Notes: a model not told the origin generated them from the sequence alone. 64,000 bases of DNA from Amycolatopsis sp. NBC_01488 (GCF_036227105.1 NZ_CP109434.1:1864001-1928000), one strand, 5' to 3'. Positions 8,264-16,030 are shown, counted from the stretch's first letter. Program-made: numbers and translations.

Positions 8264-9267
8264 CGGTACGGCAGCATGGTGCCGACGCCGGAAGCCTCGG
8301 CACGGGCCAGGATCATGTTCGCCACCGCGACGTCCGTTGTGGACAGTCCGCGGTGCCAGAACAGGATCCGCTCGGCGTCGTGCTCGCGGCCCGGCTTCTT
8401 CCCGGCCACGACGTCGCCGATCTCGGCGTGGACCCCGTCCGCGGTGAGGAGGCCGGCGTTGAGCTGCGGGCGCAGGGCGCCGAACCGCGGGTTGCCGGAC
8501 TGCGATTCGCGCCAGTCGTCGACGACGACCTTGTCGACGTCGTCGAGCAGCGTGAGCTCGAGGGCGCTGATCGTGCCGTAGGGCACCAGGAAGGTGCCCG
8601 GCCGGAGGAACTCGCGCCGCACCAGCGGCTCGGGTTCGACCAGCCGGGAGGCCTCGACCTGGATGTCCGCGCCGTCCAGGGTCTCCTCGGCCGTGGCGCA
8701 GACGCGGACGTCCTTGCCGAGCTTCTCGGACAGCCGGCGGCCGAAGTCCTCGCGGGACTCCGGGCGCTTGCTGGTCACGCGGATCTCGGCGAAGTCGAAC
8801 AACGAGTCGAGGAGGACGACGTTCCACCAGGCGGTGCCGCGAGCACCGATGTGCCCGAGCACCCGGGAGTCCGGACGCGCCAGGTACTTCGCGCCGACGG
8901 CGGTCATCGCGCCGGTGCGGGCCTCGGTGATCATCGTGCCGTCGACGATGGCTCGCGGCATGCCGGTGTCCGGGTCGAGCAGCAGGATCAACGCCATTTC
9001 CGAAGGGAGGCCCCGTTCGAAGTTCCCCACGAAGTCACCGACGACCTTGACGCCACTGACCTGCTTCGCGGACAGGTGGCCGCGGAGGATGTTGAAGTGG
9101 CCCTTGCCGCCGTTGTCCGGCACGAGGTGCGTACGCGGCTCGAACACGACCTGACCACGGCCGTGGTCGGCGAGCACGTCCTCGACCGCGCCGACGATGT
9201 CCGCGTCCGTGACGCCGAGCGAGTCGATGTCGGCGCCGGTGAGGTACCGGAGCCAGACGGACGTCAC
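8260..9267 (-). CDS. Ornithine cyclodeaminase/mu-crystallin family NAD(P)-binding enzyme
   Basis: 335 residues. The N-terminal substrate domain is followed by a Rossmann segment with GHIGARGTAWW as the dinucleotide loop, and VDGTMITEARTGAMTAVGAK matches the family's active-site region. Relatives include ornithine cyclodeaminase, ketimine reductases and SbnB-type enzymes, which form or reduce C=N bonds of amino acids. The GTG start overlaps the upstream stop (GTGA) and its own stop overlaps the lyase start, so it is tightly coupled to both neighbours. This suggests consecutive steps on one amino acid; the substrate is not predictable. Confidence 0.8.
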   Translation of the reverse strand: MTSVWLRYLTGADIDSLGVTDADIVGAVEDVLADHGRGQVVFEPRTHLVPDNGGKGHFNILRGHLSAKQVSGVKVVGDFVGNFERGLPSEMALILLLDPDTGMPRAIVDGTMITEARTGAMTAVGAKYLARPDSRVLGHIGARGTAWWNVVLLDSLFDFAEIRVTSKRPESREDFGRRLSEKLGKDVRVCATAEETLDGADIQVEASRLVEPEPLVRREFLRPGTFLVPYGTISALELTLLDDVDKVVVDDWRESQSGNPRFGALRPQLNAGLLTADGVHAEIGDVVAGKKPGREHDAERILFWHRGLSTTDVAVANMILARAEASGVGTMLPYR

Positions 9268-9806
9268 TTGGCGAGGTCCTCGATGACCTCGGCGCCGGGC
9301 AGCGAGGCCAGCGCGGTGCCGGAGATCAGCAGCTTGCTGCCGCGGATCCCGCTGCCGATGACCAGCTCGGGAGCGTCGGCGACGCGCCGGTCGATCAGGA
9401 TCGGCCAGTCGGCGGGCAGGCCGACGGGCGTGATGCCGCCGTACTCCATCCCGGTCAGGGAGACGGCTTCGTCCATCGGCGCGAACGACGCCTTGCGGAC
9501 GTCGAGACGGCGCTTGATCACGCCGTTGACGTCGGCGCGGGTGGTCACGAGCACGAGCGCGGCCGCGAAGCGGACTTCGCCCGCGCGCTTGCCGGCGACG
9601 ACGACGCAGTTCGCGGACGCGTCGAGCGGCGAACCGTACGTCTCGCAGAAGGCGGCGGTGTCGGCCAGCGACGGGTCGATCTCCGCGACGCCGACGGCAT
9701 CCGGGTCGGCGAGCGCGGCCAGGGCCTTGGCGACGGGATCGGCGAGCAGGTCGGTACGCGTGGGGGCGGGAACCGCGGTGAGGCTCCCGGCAATCGTCCA
9801 GGTCAC
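9264..9806 (-). CDS. YbaK/EbsC-like aminoacyl-tRNA deacylase domain protein
   Basis: 180 residues of the YbaK/ProX editing-domain family. Visible hallmarks are ANCVVVAGKR and the late GGITPVGLP motif. Homologues hydrolyse mischarged Cys-tRNA(Pro) or related aminoacyl-tRNAs. Heading an operon with an amino-acid-modifying reductase and an MIO lyase, it could instead protect translation from the amino acid those enzymes handle; this is inference. The GTG start is 6 nt after TACGCT, fitting a leaderless promoter. Confidence 0.8.
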   Translation of the reverse strand: MTWTIAGSLTAVPAPTRTDLLADPVAKALAALADPDAVGVAEIDPSLADTAAFCETYGSPLDASANCVVVAGKRAGEVRFAAALVLVTTRADVNGVIKRRLDVRKASFAPMDEAVSLTGMEYGGITPVGLPADWPILIDRRVADAPELVIGSGIRGSKLLISGTALASLPGAEVIEDLAK

Positions 9807-9819
9807 CCTGCCAGCGTAA

Positions 9820-10113
9820 CTACCAGTTCGAGCCGCCGCGCTGGACCTCGATCAGCTTGGGGCGGACGTCCACGATGTAGACCAGGGCCGCGGCCATGGC
9901 CGGCACCCAGAAGATCATCCCCGGGCCCATCACGCTGAACAGCGCCATCGCGAGCGTCGCGCCGCCGGTGATCAGCATCCAGACGGGCTTGGTCTTGCGG
10001 TCCGCCGCGGAATAGGCGTCGGCACGCTGAAGCAGCGCGTGCACGAAGGCGAAGAGCCCGACCAGCGCGCTGCCCCAGTGGACTACTTCGAGGATCCAGA
10101 TGGCAACCAGCAC
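9820..10113 (-). CDS. DUF2516 family membrane protein
   Basis: 97 residues with two to three hydrophobic segments (WILEVVHWGSALVGLFAFVH; ATLAMALFSVMGP; FWVPAMAAALVYIVDV) and a conserved VRPKL near the end. The GTG lies 6 nt after TAAGCT, so it probably has its own leaderless promoter, separated from hbhA by a strong terminator. The order XRE, hbhA, DUF2516 matches Rv0474-Rv0476 of Mycobacterium tuberculosis as I recall it, which supports orthology. Function unknown. Confidence 0.85.
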   Translation of the reverse strand: MLVAIWILEVVHWGSALVGLFAFVHALLQRADAYSAADRKTKPVWMLITGGATLAMALFSVMGPGMIFWVPAMAAALVYIVDVRPKLIEVQRGGSNW

Positions 10114-10143
10114 AGCGACAGCTTACGGCAAACCGCCCAACCG

Positions 10144-10184
10144 ACCCCGGCCCCGCCACCGGGGTGCGGTGGCGGGGCCGGGGT
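10144..10184 (-). terminator. 17-bp hairpin terminator after hbhA
   Basis: Positions 10144-10160 and 10168-10184 are perfect inverted repeats of 17 bp around a 7-nt loop, immediately downstream of the hbhA-like stop codon at 10198. No long U-tract follows on the minus strand, as is common in high-GC actinobacteria. It separates hbhA from the DUF2516 gene. Confidence 0.8.
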
Positions 10185-10197
10185 GTTCACGGCGTTT

Positions 10198-10890
10198 TTA
10201 CTTGTCGGTCTTCGGCGCGGCCGGCTTCTTCGCGGCGGCGCTGGTGGTCGTGCCGGTGGTGGTGCGGCGGGCCGGGGTGGCCGTCTTCGGGGCCGTCTTG
10301 TTCGCGACCTTGCGGCTCGCGGAACGGGTCTCGTGGGCGACGTCGTCACCCAGCTCCTCGATGGCCTCGGCGGCCTCGCCGGCGACCTCGGTCACCTTGC
10401 GGGCGGTCTTCTCGCCGGCCGAGCGGGTGCGCTTGGTGAAGGTGCCCAGCACGCCGTCGACGCGCTCGCGGACCTCGCCTGCGACGCCCTCGACCTGGCC
10501 CTGCGCGGTGGCCATGGCCTCCTCGAGCTGCTCGATGGCCTTCTTGACCTGCGGCTGCGTGGCGAACTTGTCCCACGCCTGCTCGCCCGACTCGGCCAGC
10601 TTGTTGTACAGCTTGAGCGCGGCCTCGGTGTACTCGTCGATGACCTTGCGCAGCTCGGCCGGGTCCAGCTTCTCGCGGAGGCTCTCGACGTCGGTCGGCA
10701 GCTCCTGCAGGTTCTTGCGGGCCGCCTCGCTGCCCTTGGTCACGTTCTCCTTGGCCTTCGCCACGGCGTCGGTGACGGCCTGGCCGGCCAGGTTGCCGGC
10801 GCCGAGCGCGGCGAGCAGCGGGGTGCGGACCTGGTCGAGGGCGTTGGTCACGGCCTTCTTGACGTCTTCGGTGGTCTTCGGGGTGGTCAT
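10198..10890 (-). CDS. hbhA: Heparin-binding hemagglutinin-like (HbhA) coiled-coil protein
   Basis: 230 residues, compared with about 199 in M. tuberculosis HBHA. A long helical, heptad-like region spans about residues 5-175, rich in A, E, K and V. A C-terminal tail of lysine, alanine, threonine and proline (TAPKTATPARRTT; AAKKPAAPKTDK) resembles the glycosaminoglycan-binding tail. In mycobacteria HBHA is a surface adhesin; in a presumably free-living actinomycete a cell-envelope or lipid-associated role is likelier. It has no signal peptide. Its ATG overlaps the stop of the upstream XRE gene by 4 bp. Confidence 0.8.
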   Translation of the reverse strand: MTTPKTTEDVKKAVTNALDQVRTPLLAALGAGNLAGQAVTDAVAKAKENVTKGSEAARKNLQELPTDVESLREKLDPAELRKVIDEYTEAALKLYNKLAESGEQAWDKFATQPQVKKAIEQLEEAMATAQGQVEGVAGEVRERVDGVLGTFTKRTRSAGEKTARKVTEVAGEAAEAIEELGDDVAHETRSASRKVANKTAPKTATPARRTTTGTTTSAAAKKPAAPKTDK

Positions 10891-11363
10891 GCTGACTCCT
10901 TCGTGTCTGCGGCTGGAGTGCGGTCTGGGGTGTGTGTGGTGTCTGTGGTGGGAGAGGACTCGGCGGCCGGCCGTGCCGCGGCGTTCTCCCGGCGGAAGGA
11001 CTCGTAGACGTCGAGCAGGACCTGCTTCTGCCGTTCGGTCAGCTCGGCGTCGGCGCGGATCGCGTCGCCCACCGGACCGCCCGTCGGCAGGTCGAGGATC
11101 CCGGCCTGCACGTACAGCGCTTCCGCCGATATGCGCAGGCCCTTGGCGATCTGCTGCAGGATCTCCGCGCTGGGCTTGCGCACCCCGCGCTCGATCTGGC
11201 TCAGGTACGGATTGGACACGCCGGCGAGCTTCGACAGCTGGCGCAACGAGATCTTCGCGGTGTTGCGCTGCTGGCGGATGTACTCGCCGATGTCGGAAGC
11301 GATGTCCGCGACCTTCTCCATGGGGCTGCCGGATCCTGGCTGCGTCCCACCGGTTTCTGCCAT
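10887..11363 (-). CDS. XRE family helix-turn-helix regulator upstream of hbhA
   Basis: 158 residues. The helix-turn-helix lies at about residues 37-90: ISLRQLSKLAGVSNPYLSQI followed by ERGVRKPSAEIL. The C-terminal 40 residues are low-complexity T, P, A and S. It is the counterpart of Rv0474, by position upstream of hbhA and by sequence character. A 9-3-9 palindrome at 11413-11433, 50 bp upstream of the start, is a good candidate for its own operator. Translationally coupled to hbhA. Confidence 0.88.
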   Translation of the reverse strand: MAETGGTQPGSGSPMEKVADIASDIGEYIRQQRNTAKISLRQLSKLAGVSNPYLSQIERGVRKPSAEILQQIAKGLRISAEALYVQAGILDLPTGGPVGDAIRADAELTERQKQVLLDVYESFRRENAAARPAAESSPTTDTTHTPDRTPAADTKESA

Positions 11364-11412
11364 CCGGTCACCTCCTCGCGACCATTCCGACGGTACGCCG
11401 ACGTGCTAGCTA

Positions 11413-11433
11413 TTGCAAGCACTCTGCTTGCAA
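11413..11433. promoter_or_regulatory. Perfect palindrome, likely operator of XRE-hbhA operon
   Basis: TTGCAAGCA at 11413-11421 and TGCTTGCAA at 11425-11433 are perfect inverted repeats around CTC. The site sits between the divergent XRE gene (start 11363) and the methyltransferase gene (start 11473), 50 and 39 bp from their start codons. Its low GC content in a GC-rich genome adds weight. Autoregulation by the XRE protein is inferred. Confidence 0.65.
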
Positions 11434-11472
11434 CTATCGGGCGTGATCGTGCTCACCCGCTAACGTGGTCGC

Positions 11473-12645
11473 ATGACGCGCTCGGCCCGGCTGCGGCGGC
11501 GGCTCGTCGAGCACCTGCTCGACGAGGACGTCCTGCACGCCCCGGAATGGATCGCCGCCTTCCGCACGGTTCCCCGCCACGTGTTCCTGCCCCGGTTCTT
11601 CGCGCCGGCGGGCGGGCTGTGGGCGGCGGTCGACCGGGACGACCCGGGCTGACTGGAGACCGTCTACTCGCGTGACGTGCTGGTCACGCAGCTCGACGAC
11701 GACCCGGACCGCTGGGACCTCGCGCGGCGCGACGGACCGGTGGCCGGCACGCCGACGAGCTCGTCGAGCATGCCGTCGATCATGGCGATCATGCTCGAGG
11801 AGCTGCGGGTGCGGGACGGGCAGCGCGTGCTCGAGATCGGCACCGGCACCGGCTACAACGCCGCCCTGCTGAGCCACCGCTGCGGCGCCGGTCAGGTGTC
11901 CACAGTGGACATCGACCCGGTGATCGTCGACGCGGCGCGCGAACGGCTGGCCGTGGCGGGCTACCGGCCGGCGTGCGCGGTCGGCGACGGCGCGCTCGGC
12001 TTCCCGGCCGGCGTGGTGTTCGACCGGATCCTGTGCACCGCTTCGGTCTCCTCGATCCCGCTCGCGTGGCTGGCGCAGACCGCGCCCGGCGGGCTGATCG
12101 TGACGACGCTGAACCGGCCGATCGGCGCCGGGCTGGTCCGGCTCGTCGCCGGCGAGGACGGCACCGGGCAAGGCCGCGTCCTCGCCCGCGACGGCCGTTT
12201 CATGCCGCTTCGCGCGCACCGGCTGCCGGCGACCGATCCCCTGCCGATGCCGTCGCGGGACGACTGGGAGCAGACGCGGCTGCCGCTGGCCACGGTGATC
12301 CACCCGCGCCGGCAGTTCGAGTTCTTCGCCGGGCTGGAGCTGCCGGGCGTGCGAACGGTGCGCGAGCACGACGGCACGGACCCGCACGCGGCCGGCGGCC
12401 CGGGCCGGAGCGGGGTGGCACTGGTCCACCCGGACGGCTCGTGGGTCCGCCACCGCAAGCGCGGCGGCGCGGACGAGGTCGCGCAGGGCGGTCCCCGTGC
12501 ACTGTGGGAGCTGGCCGAGGCGGCGTACGTCGACTGGTGCGAGCTGGGCAAGCCGGACCGTGACCGCTTCGGCGTCACGGTCACCGGAGAGCGTCAGGAG
12601 TTCTGGCTCGACACCCCGGACGGCCGCACCTGGCCCCTCGGCTGA
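11473..12645 (+). pseudogene. PCMT-like SAM methyltransferase interrupted by an in-frame TGA
   Basis: The reading frame from ATG 11473 (6 nt after TAACGT) to TAG-free sequence ending at 12645 would encode 390 residues, but codon 60 (11650-11652) is TGA. Coding character continues unchanged on both sides: ...WAAVDRDDPG, stop, LETVYSRDVLVTQLDD. The stop replaces what is probably Trp (TGG) in the family pattern before VYS-D-LVTQ. Motif I is VLEIGTGTGYNAALLS. The protein resembles L-isoaspartyl methyltransferase relatives used in ATP-grasp peptide maturation systems, though no ATP-grasp or precursor gene is visible. It could be restarted at GTG 11677, read through, or inactive. Confidence 0.7.
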
Positions 12646-13253
12646 GGCAGCCGCGCGCGGATCCACCGCTCGACGTGGTCCGCGGTCGCCTCCGCGGAGA
12701 CGTCCGTCGTGTCGAAGAGCTCCATTCCCAGCTCCGGCGCCGACTTCCGGAGCCAGCCGGTGAACTCCAGCATCTCCGCGATCCGCGGCTCGTCCCACTC
12801 GCGCCACGCCGGGCGCGCCCGGAGCCGCCGGGTCAGCGACTCCGGCGTGCCCACCAGCGCCAGGTAGTGGATCTCGCTGAAGAACGCGCGTTCCGGCAAC
12901 GGCTCGAACTCCGGCGGCACCACCGTTCCGCACAGGACGACCGGACGGCCGTTCTGGTGCAGCATCGCCGCCATCCGGAGCCACACCGCGCGGAACGCCG
13001 TGACGTCGTCGCGCAGGGCGCCGGTCCAGAGGATGTCCTGCTCCAGCACCACGACGTCGCCGTCGAACCGCGCGGCCAGCAGGGGGCCGAGCGTCGATTT
13101 GCCCGCGCCGCTCGGGCCCGTCAGCGCGAACAGCGGCAGCTTCCGGAACGGCCACTCGTGCCCGCACTCCCGGCACGTGAGGCCGGACTCCGCGACGACC
13201 GGGCGGTCTGCCCGGTCGCCGCACGCCGGGCAGATCCGCAGGTCGAGACCCAC
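12594..13253 (-). CDS. P-loop nucleotide-binding kinase-like protein with N-terminal zinc ribbon
   Basis: 219 residues from GTG 13253, chosen because it abuts the upstream stop and leaves the zinc ribbon at the N-terminus: CPACGD at about 7-12 and CRECG at about 28-32. A Walker A motif GPSGAGKST follows at about 48-56, with a downstream layout like small kinases (EQDILWTG; VVLCGTVVPPEF). Substrate unknown. The 3' end overlaps the 3' end of the converging methyltransferase gene by 52 bp. It probably forms an operon with the zf-TFIIB protein just upstream. Confidence 0.75.
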   Translation of the reverse strand: MGLDLRICPACGDRADRPVVAESGLTCRECGHEWPFRKLPLFALTGPSGAGKSTLGPLLAARFDGDVVVLEQDILWTGALRDDVTAFRAVWLRMAAMLHQNGRPVVLCGTVVPPEFEPLPERAFFSEIHYLALVGTPESLTRRLRARPAWREWDEPRIAEMLEFTGWLRKSAPELGMELFDTTDVSAEATADHVERWIRARLPQPRGQVRPSGVSSQNS

Positions 13254-13254
13254 T

Positions 13255-13560
13255 TCAGTCGAAGAGGTTCTCGAGGAAGCCGCGCTTGCGGTGGCCGTGC
13301 CCGTACGGCCGCGGCGAATCCGAGTACCCGCCGCGGTAGGCCTTGGGCGAATCCGGGTAGCCGCCGCGGTAGGGGCGCGGCGAGTCGGGACGACCCCGGT
13401 AGGGCGGCGGCTGGTGGCCGTAGAACGAGCTTTCCGCGCCGGCGATCGCTTCGAGCTCACCGCGGTCCAGGAAGATCCCGCGACAGCCCTCGCACTGCTC
13501 GATGTGGACGCCGTTCTTGTCCACGGTCCGCAACTGGTTCTGACATTTAGGACAAATCAC
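13255..13560 (-). CDS. zf-TFIIB domain protein with GY-repeat tail
   Basis: 101 residues from GTG 13560, which lies 7 nt after TAGTCT and so fits a leaderless transcript. The N-terminal zinc finger is CPKCQNQL...CEGCRGIFLDRGEL, about residues 3-42. The tail has three imperfect repeats of the type YRGGYPDSPKA/YRGGYSDSPRP ending in a basic HRKRGF patch. This family is widespread and uncharacterised; the tail could bind nucleic acid, by analogy only. One base separates it from the P-loop gene. Confidence 0.8.
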   Translation of the reverse strand: MICPKCQNQLRTVDKNGVHIEQCEGCRGIFLDRGELEAIAGAESSFYGHQPPPYRGRPDSPRPYRGGYPDSPKAYRGGYSDSPRPYGHGHRKRGFLENLFD

Positions 13561-13585
13561 ACAGCCGAGACTACGCACAAATCGG

Positions 13586-13954
13586 TCAGCAGGCGCAGAG
13601 GCAGAACGGGTGGCCCACCGGATCGGCGTAGACGCGGAACGTCTCCGGTGCGTCGTCCAGCAGTTTCGCGCCCAGGCCGAGCACGCGCTCGTGCGCCGCC
13701 TCCAGGTCCGTCACGTTCAGGTCCAGGTGCAGCTGCTGCGGGTGCTCCGCGGACGGCCACGACGGCGGCCGGTAGTCCGGCACGCGCTGGAACGCGATCC
13801 CCGCGCCGCCCGCGGGGTTGGCCAGCGTGACCCAGTGCCCGTCTTCGGCGACTTCGGGCGCCTCCCACTCCAGCACCGCCCGGTAGAACCCCGCCAGCGC
13901 CACCGGGTCGGGGCAGTCGAGAGCCACCACACCCAGCGTCGGTACCGCACTCAT
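13586..13954 (-). CDS. VOC (glyoxalase/bleomycin-resistance fold) family protein
   Basis: 122 residues forming two beta-alpha-beta-beta-beta halves: GVVALDCPDPVALAGFYRAV...WVTLANP and LHLDLNVTDLEAAHERVLGL...FRVYADPVGHPFCL. His and Glu/Asp positions of the fold are present (LHLDLNV), but metal use cannot be judged. This close set of actinobacterial VOC proteins (ending DPVGHPFCLC) has no assigned substrate. It appears to be transcribed alone and is divergent from the CGNR gene. Confidence 0.85.
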   Translation of the reverse strand: MSAVPTLGVVALDCPDPVALAGFYRAVLEWEAPEVAEDGHWVTLANPAGGAGIAFQRVPDYRPPSWPSAEHPQQLHLDLNVTDLEAAHERVLGLGAKLLDDAPETFRVYADPVGHPFCLCAC

Positions 13955-14044
13955 CGTCGCTCCCTTCGATCAAGAGTAACCATCAAAGGCATTATGTGGG
14001 TTAGCGCACGCGGGAGCAACCGTCGACCGCCGTACACTGGCGCG

Positions 14045-14515
14045 GTGCACACCGACGCCTCCCTCGTCGTGGAGTTCCTCAACACGGTCAACGTCGAAGA
14101 GGGCACTGACCTGCTCGAAGATCCCGGGCAGTGGCGCGAGTGGGCGGCCGGGCACGCCCTGACGGCCAACCCGGCCACCGAGGCCCGCGCGGCGCGCGAC
14201 GCCCTGCGCGCCGCGATCGGCGACCCGCGGCTGCCCGGCGGCAGCCTGGACGTCGGCACCCGGATCTCCCTCACCGACGACGGCCCGGCCCTGATCGCGG
14301 ACGACGTGGTGGGAGCGGTGTTCGCGGCGTGCGCCAGGCTGGTGGTCCGCGGCGACTGGATCCGCCTGAAGATCTGCCCGGCCGACACGTGCCTGTGGGC
14401 GTTCTACGACGAGTCCCGCAACCGCTCACGCACGTGGTGCTCGATGCGGGTGTGCGGAAACCGCGAGAAGGCCCGCGGCTGGCGCGCCCGCGCCGCCGAA
14501 GCCGCCACCGGCTGA
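14045..14515 (+). CDS. CGNR zinc-finger / ABATE-domain regulator
   Basis: 156 residues. The N-terminal ABATE-like region (LVVEFLNTVNVEEGTDLLED) is followed by a CGNR zinc finger at about 117-150: ICPADTCLWAFYDESRNRSR, then TWCSMRVCGNREKARGWR. CGNR proteins are probable DNA-binding stress regulators. The GTG at 14045 lies 6 nt after TACACT (14033-14038), giving a leaderless promoter and settling the start. A second CGNR protein is encoded at 28852-29403. Confidence 0.85.
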   Translation: MHTDASLVVEFLNTVNVEEGTDLLEDPGQWREWAAGHALTANPATEARAARDALRAAIGDPRLPGGSLDVGTRISLTDDGPALIADDVVGAVFAACARLVVRGDWIRLKICPADTCLWAFYDESRNRSRTWCSMRVCGNREKARGWRARAAEAATG

Positions 14516-14552
14516 GCACCGGTCTCATCCGAGCGGTGGACCCTCGAACGGC

Positions 14553-14690
14553 TGTGGACAACTCGAGCGCCGGGCACCACATATCCACGCCCCCGACCCG
14601 CCTCACCCCCACACGTTGTGGACCGCGATTAGGCCATCACCGTGAAAAGTTGTGGATAACCCCGGGGATAACTCAGCTTCCTGTGGACAA
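14553..14690 (-). promoter_or_regulatory. Cluster of DnaA boxes, possible DnaA-titration or replication-control site
   Basis: The 216-bp gap between the CGNR gene and the convergent DUF445 gene holds three perfect DnaA boxes in one orientation: TGTGGACAA at 14553-14561, TGTGGATAA at 14651-14659 and TGTGGACAA at 14682-14690 (TTGTCCACA or TTATCCACA on the minus strand). Degenerate boxes lie around 14580 and 14615. dnaA, dnaN and other origin genes are absent, so this is unlikely to be oriC. A datA/DARS-like role is possible. Confidence 0.55.
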
Positions 14691-14731
14691 CTCGTTTGAA
14701 GCTGCCCCAGGTGTGGTATATGACTCAGCCC

Positions 14732-16030
14732 TCAGAACAGCAGCTCCGCCACCGTGTAGATGACGAGCCCGGCCAGCGCACCGACGACCGTGCCGTTGAT
14801 GCGGATGAACTGCAGGTCGCGGCCCACCTGGAGCTCGATCTTGCGTGACGTCTCCTCGGCGTCCCAGCGCTCGACCGTGTCCGTGATGATCGTGGTGATC
14901 TCGCGCGAGTAGTTCTTCACCAGGTACGCCGCGGCGCCCTCGACCCAGCCGTCGGCCTTCTCGCGCAGCTGGTCGTCCGACACCAGCCGCGACCCGAGGG
15001 ACATCAGGCCGAGGCGGACGCGCCGGCGCAGCTCGCTCGACGGGTCCTCCGCCGCCGTCAGCAGCATCTCCTTCGCCGTGCTCCACGCCGAGCCGATCAG
15101 GCGCTGGACCTCCTCGTGGTGCACGATCTGGCCCTTCACCTGCTCGGCGCGGGCCATCACGTCCGGGTCGGTCTGCAGGTCCTGGGCGAACTCGCCGAGG
15201 AACTTGTCCAGCGCCAGCCGCATCGGGTGGTTGACGTCGGTCTTGACCGCCCACGCGAACGACAGCACCTCGCCGTAGACCTTGTCCGCGAGCATCTCGT
15301 CGACGAACTTCGGCGACCAGCTCGGCGCCCGGTCCGACACCACGCGCAGCATCGTCGTGTGGTTGTCGCGAACCCACTCGTACGCGCGGTCGCACATCAG
15401 GTCCACGAGCTTGTGGTGCGCGCCGTCGGCGAACACGCCCTGCAGGATCTTGCCCAGCGGCGGGCCCCACGGCTTGTCGATGATCCGCCGGGCGACGGCC
15501 TGCTCCATGATCGCCTGGACGTCTTCGTCGCGAAGCACCTTCACCGCGGCGCGAACGACCGTGGCCAGCTCGGACGTCACGCGCTCGGCGTTGTCCTCCT
15601 GCGCCAGCCAGCCACCGAGCCGCCGCGCGATCTCGACGCGCTTCAGCTTGTCGCGGACGACCTCCTCGGACAGGAAGTTCGACCCGACGAAGTCGCCGAG
15701 GCTGTTGCCGAGCGCGTCCTTCTTGTTCGGGATGATCGCCGTGTGCGGGATCTTCAGCCCGAGCGGGTGCCGGAACAGCGCCGTGACGGCGAACCAGTCG
15801 GCCAGCGCGCCGACCATGCCGGCCTCGGCCGCGGCGCGGACGTAGCCGACCCAGCCCGGCCAGCCGGCCGACTGCGCCCAGCTGGTCAGCAGGAACACGA
15901 CGGTGGCGCCGAGCAGGAACGACAGCGCGACCAGCTTCATCTTGCGCAGCGCGCGCCGCTTTTCCTCTTCGCCGGCGGCGCCGCCCGGCGGGTCGGCGGG
16001 CGTCACCTTGGCGGGGGTCAGTTGCTCCAC
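14732..16030 (-). CDS. DUF445 family membrane protein
   Basis: 432 residues. Two N-terminal hydrophobic segments (LVALSFLLGATVVFLL; about 60-80) precede the DUF445 signature GALADWFAVTALFRHPLGLK, then IPHTAIIPNKKD and a long helical middle. A last membrane helix (VVGALAGLVIYTVAELLF) ends the protein. Homologues (YjiN/YheB types) are uncharacterised, with envelope localisation likely. A short 29-bp gap separates its start from the divergent aminotransferase, so the two promoters overlap. Confidence 0.88.
   Translation of the reverse strand: MEQLTPAKVTPADPPGGAAGEEEKRRALRKMKLVALSFLLGATVVFLLTSWAQSAGWPGWVGYVRAAAEAGMVGALADWFAVTALFRHPLGLKIPHTAIIPNKKDALGNSLGDFVGSNFLSEEVVRDKLKRVEIARRLGGWLAQEDNAERVTSELATVVRAAVKVLRDEDVQAIMEQAVARRIIDKPWGPPLGKILQGVFADGAHHKLVDLMCDRAYEWVRDNHTTMLRVVSDRAPSWSPKFVDEMLADKVYGEVLSFAWAVKTDVNHPMRLALDKFLGEFAQDLQTDPDVMARAEQVKGQIVHHEEVQRLIGSAWSTAKEMLLTAAEDPSSELRRRVRLGLMSLGSRLVSDDQLREKADGWVEGAAAYLVKNYSREITTIITDTVERWDAEETSRKIELQVGRDLQFIRINGTVVGALAGLVIYTVAELLF

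Noticed and set aside
11650..11652. TGA as selenocysteine
   Set aside because: The family does not use selenocysteine, the position corresponds to Trp, and no selenocysteine-insertion structure or sel genes are evident.
14516..14731. Chromosomal origin (oriC)
   Set aside because: DnaA boxes are few and dnaA, dnaN, recF, gyrB or rpmH are not adjacent.
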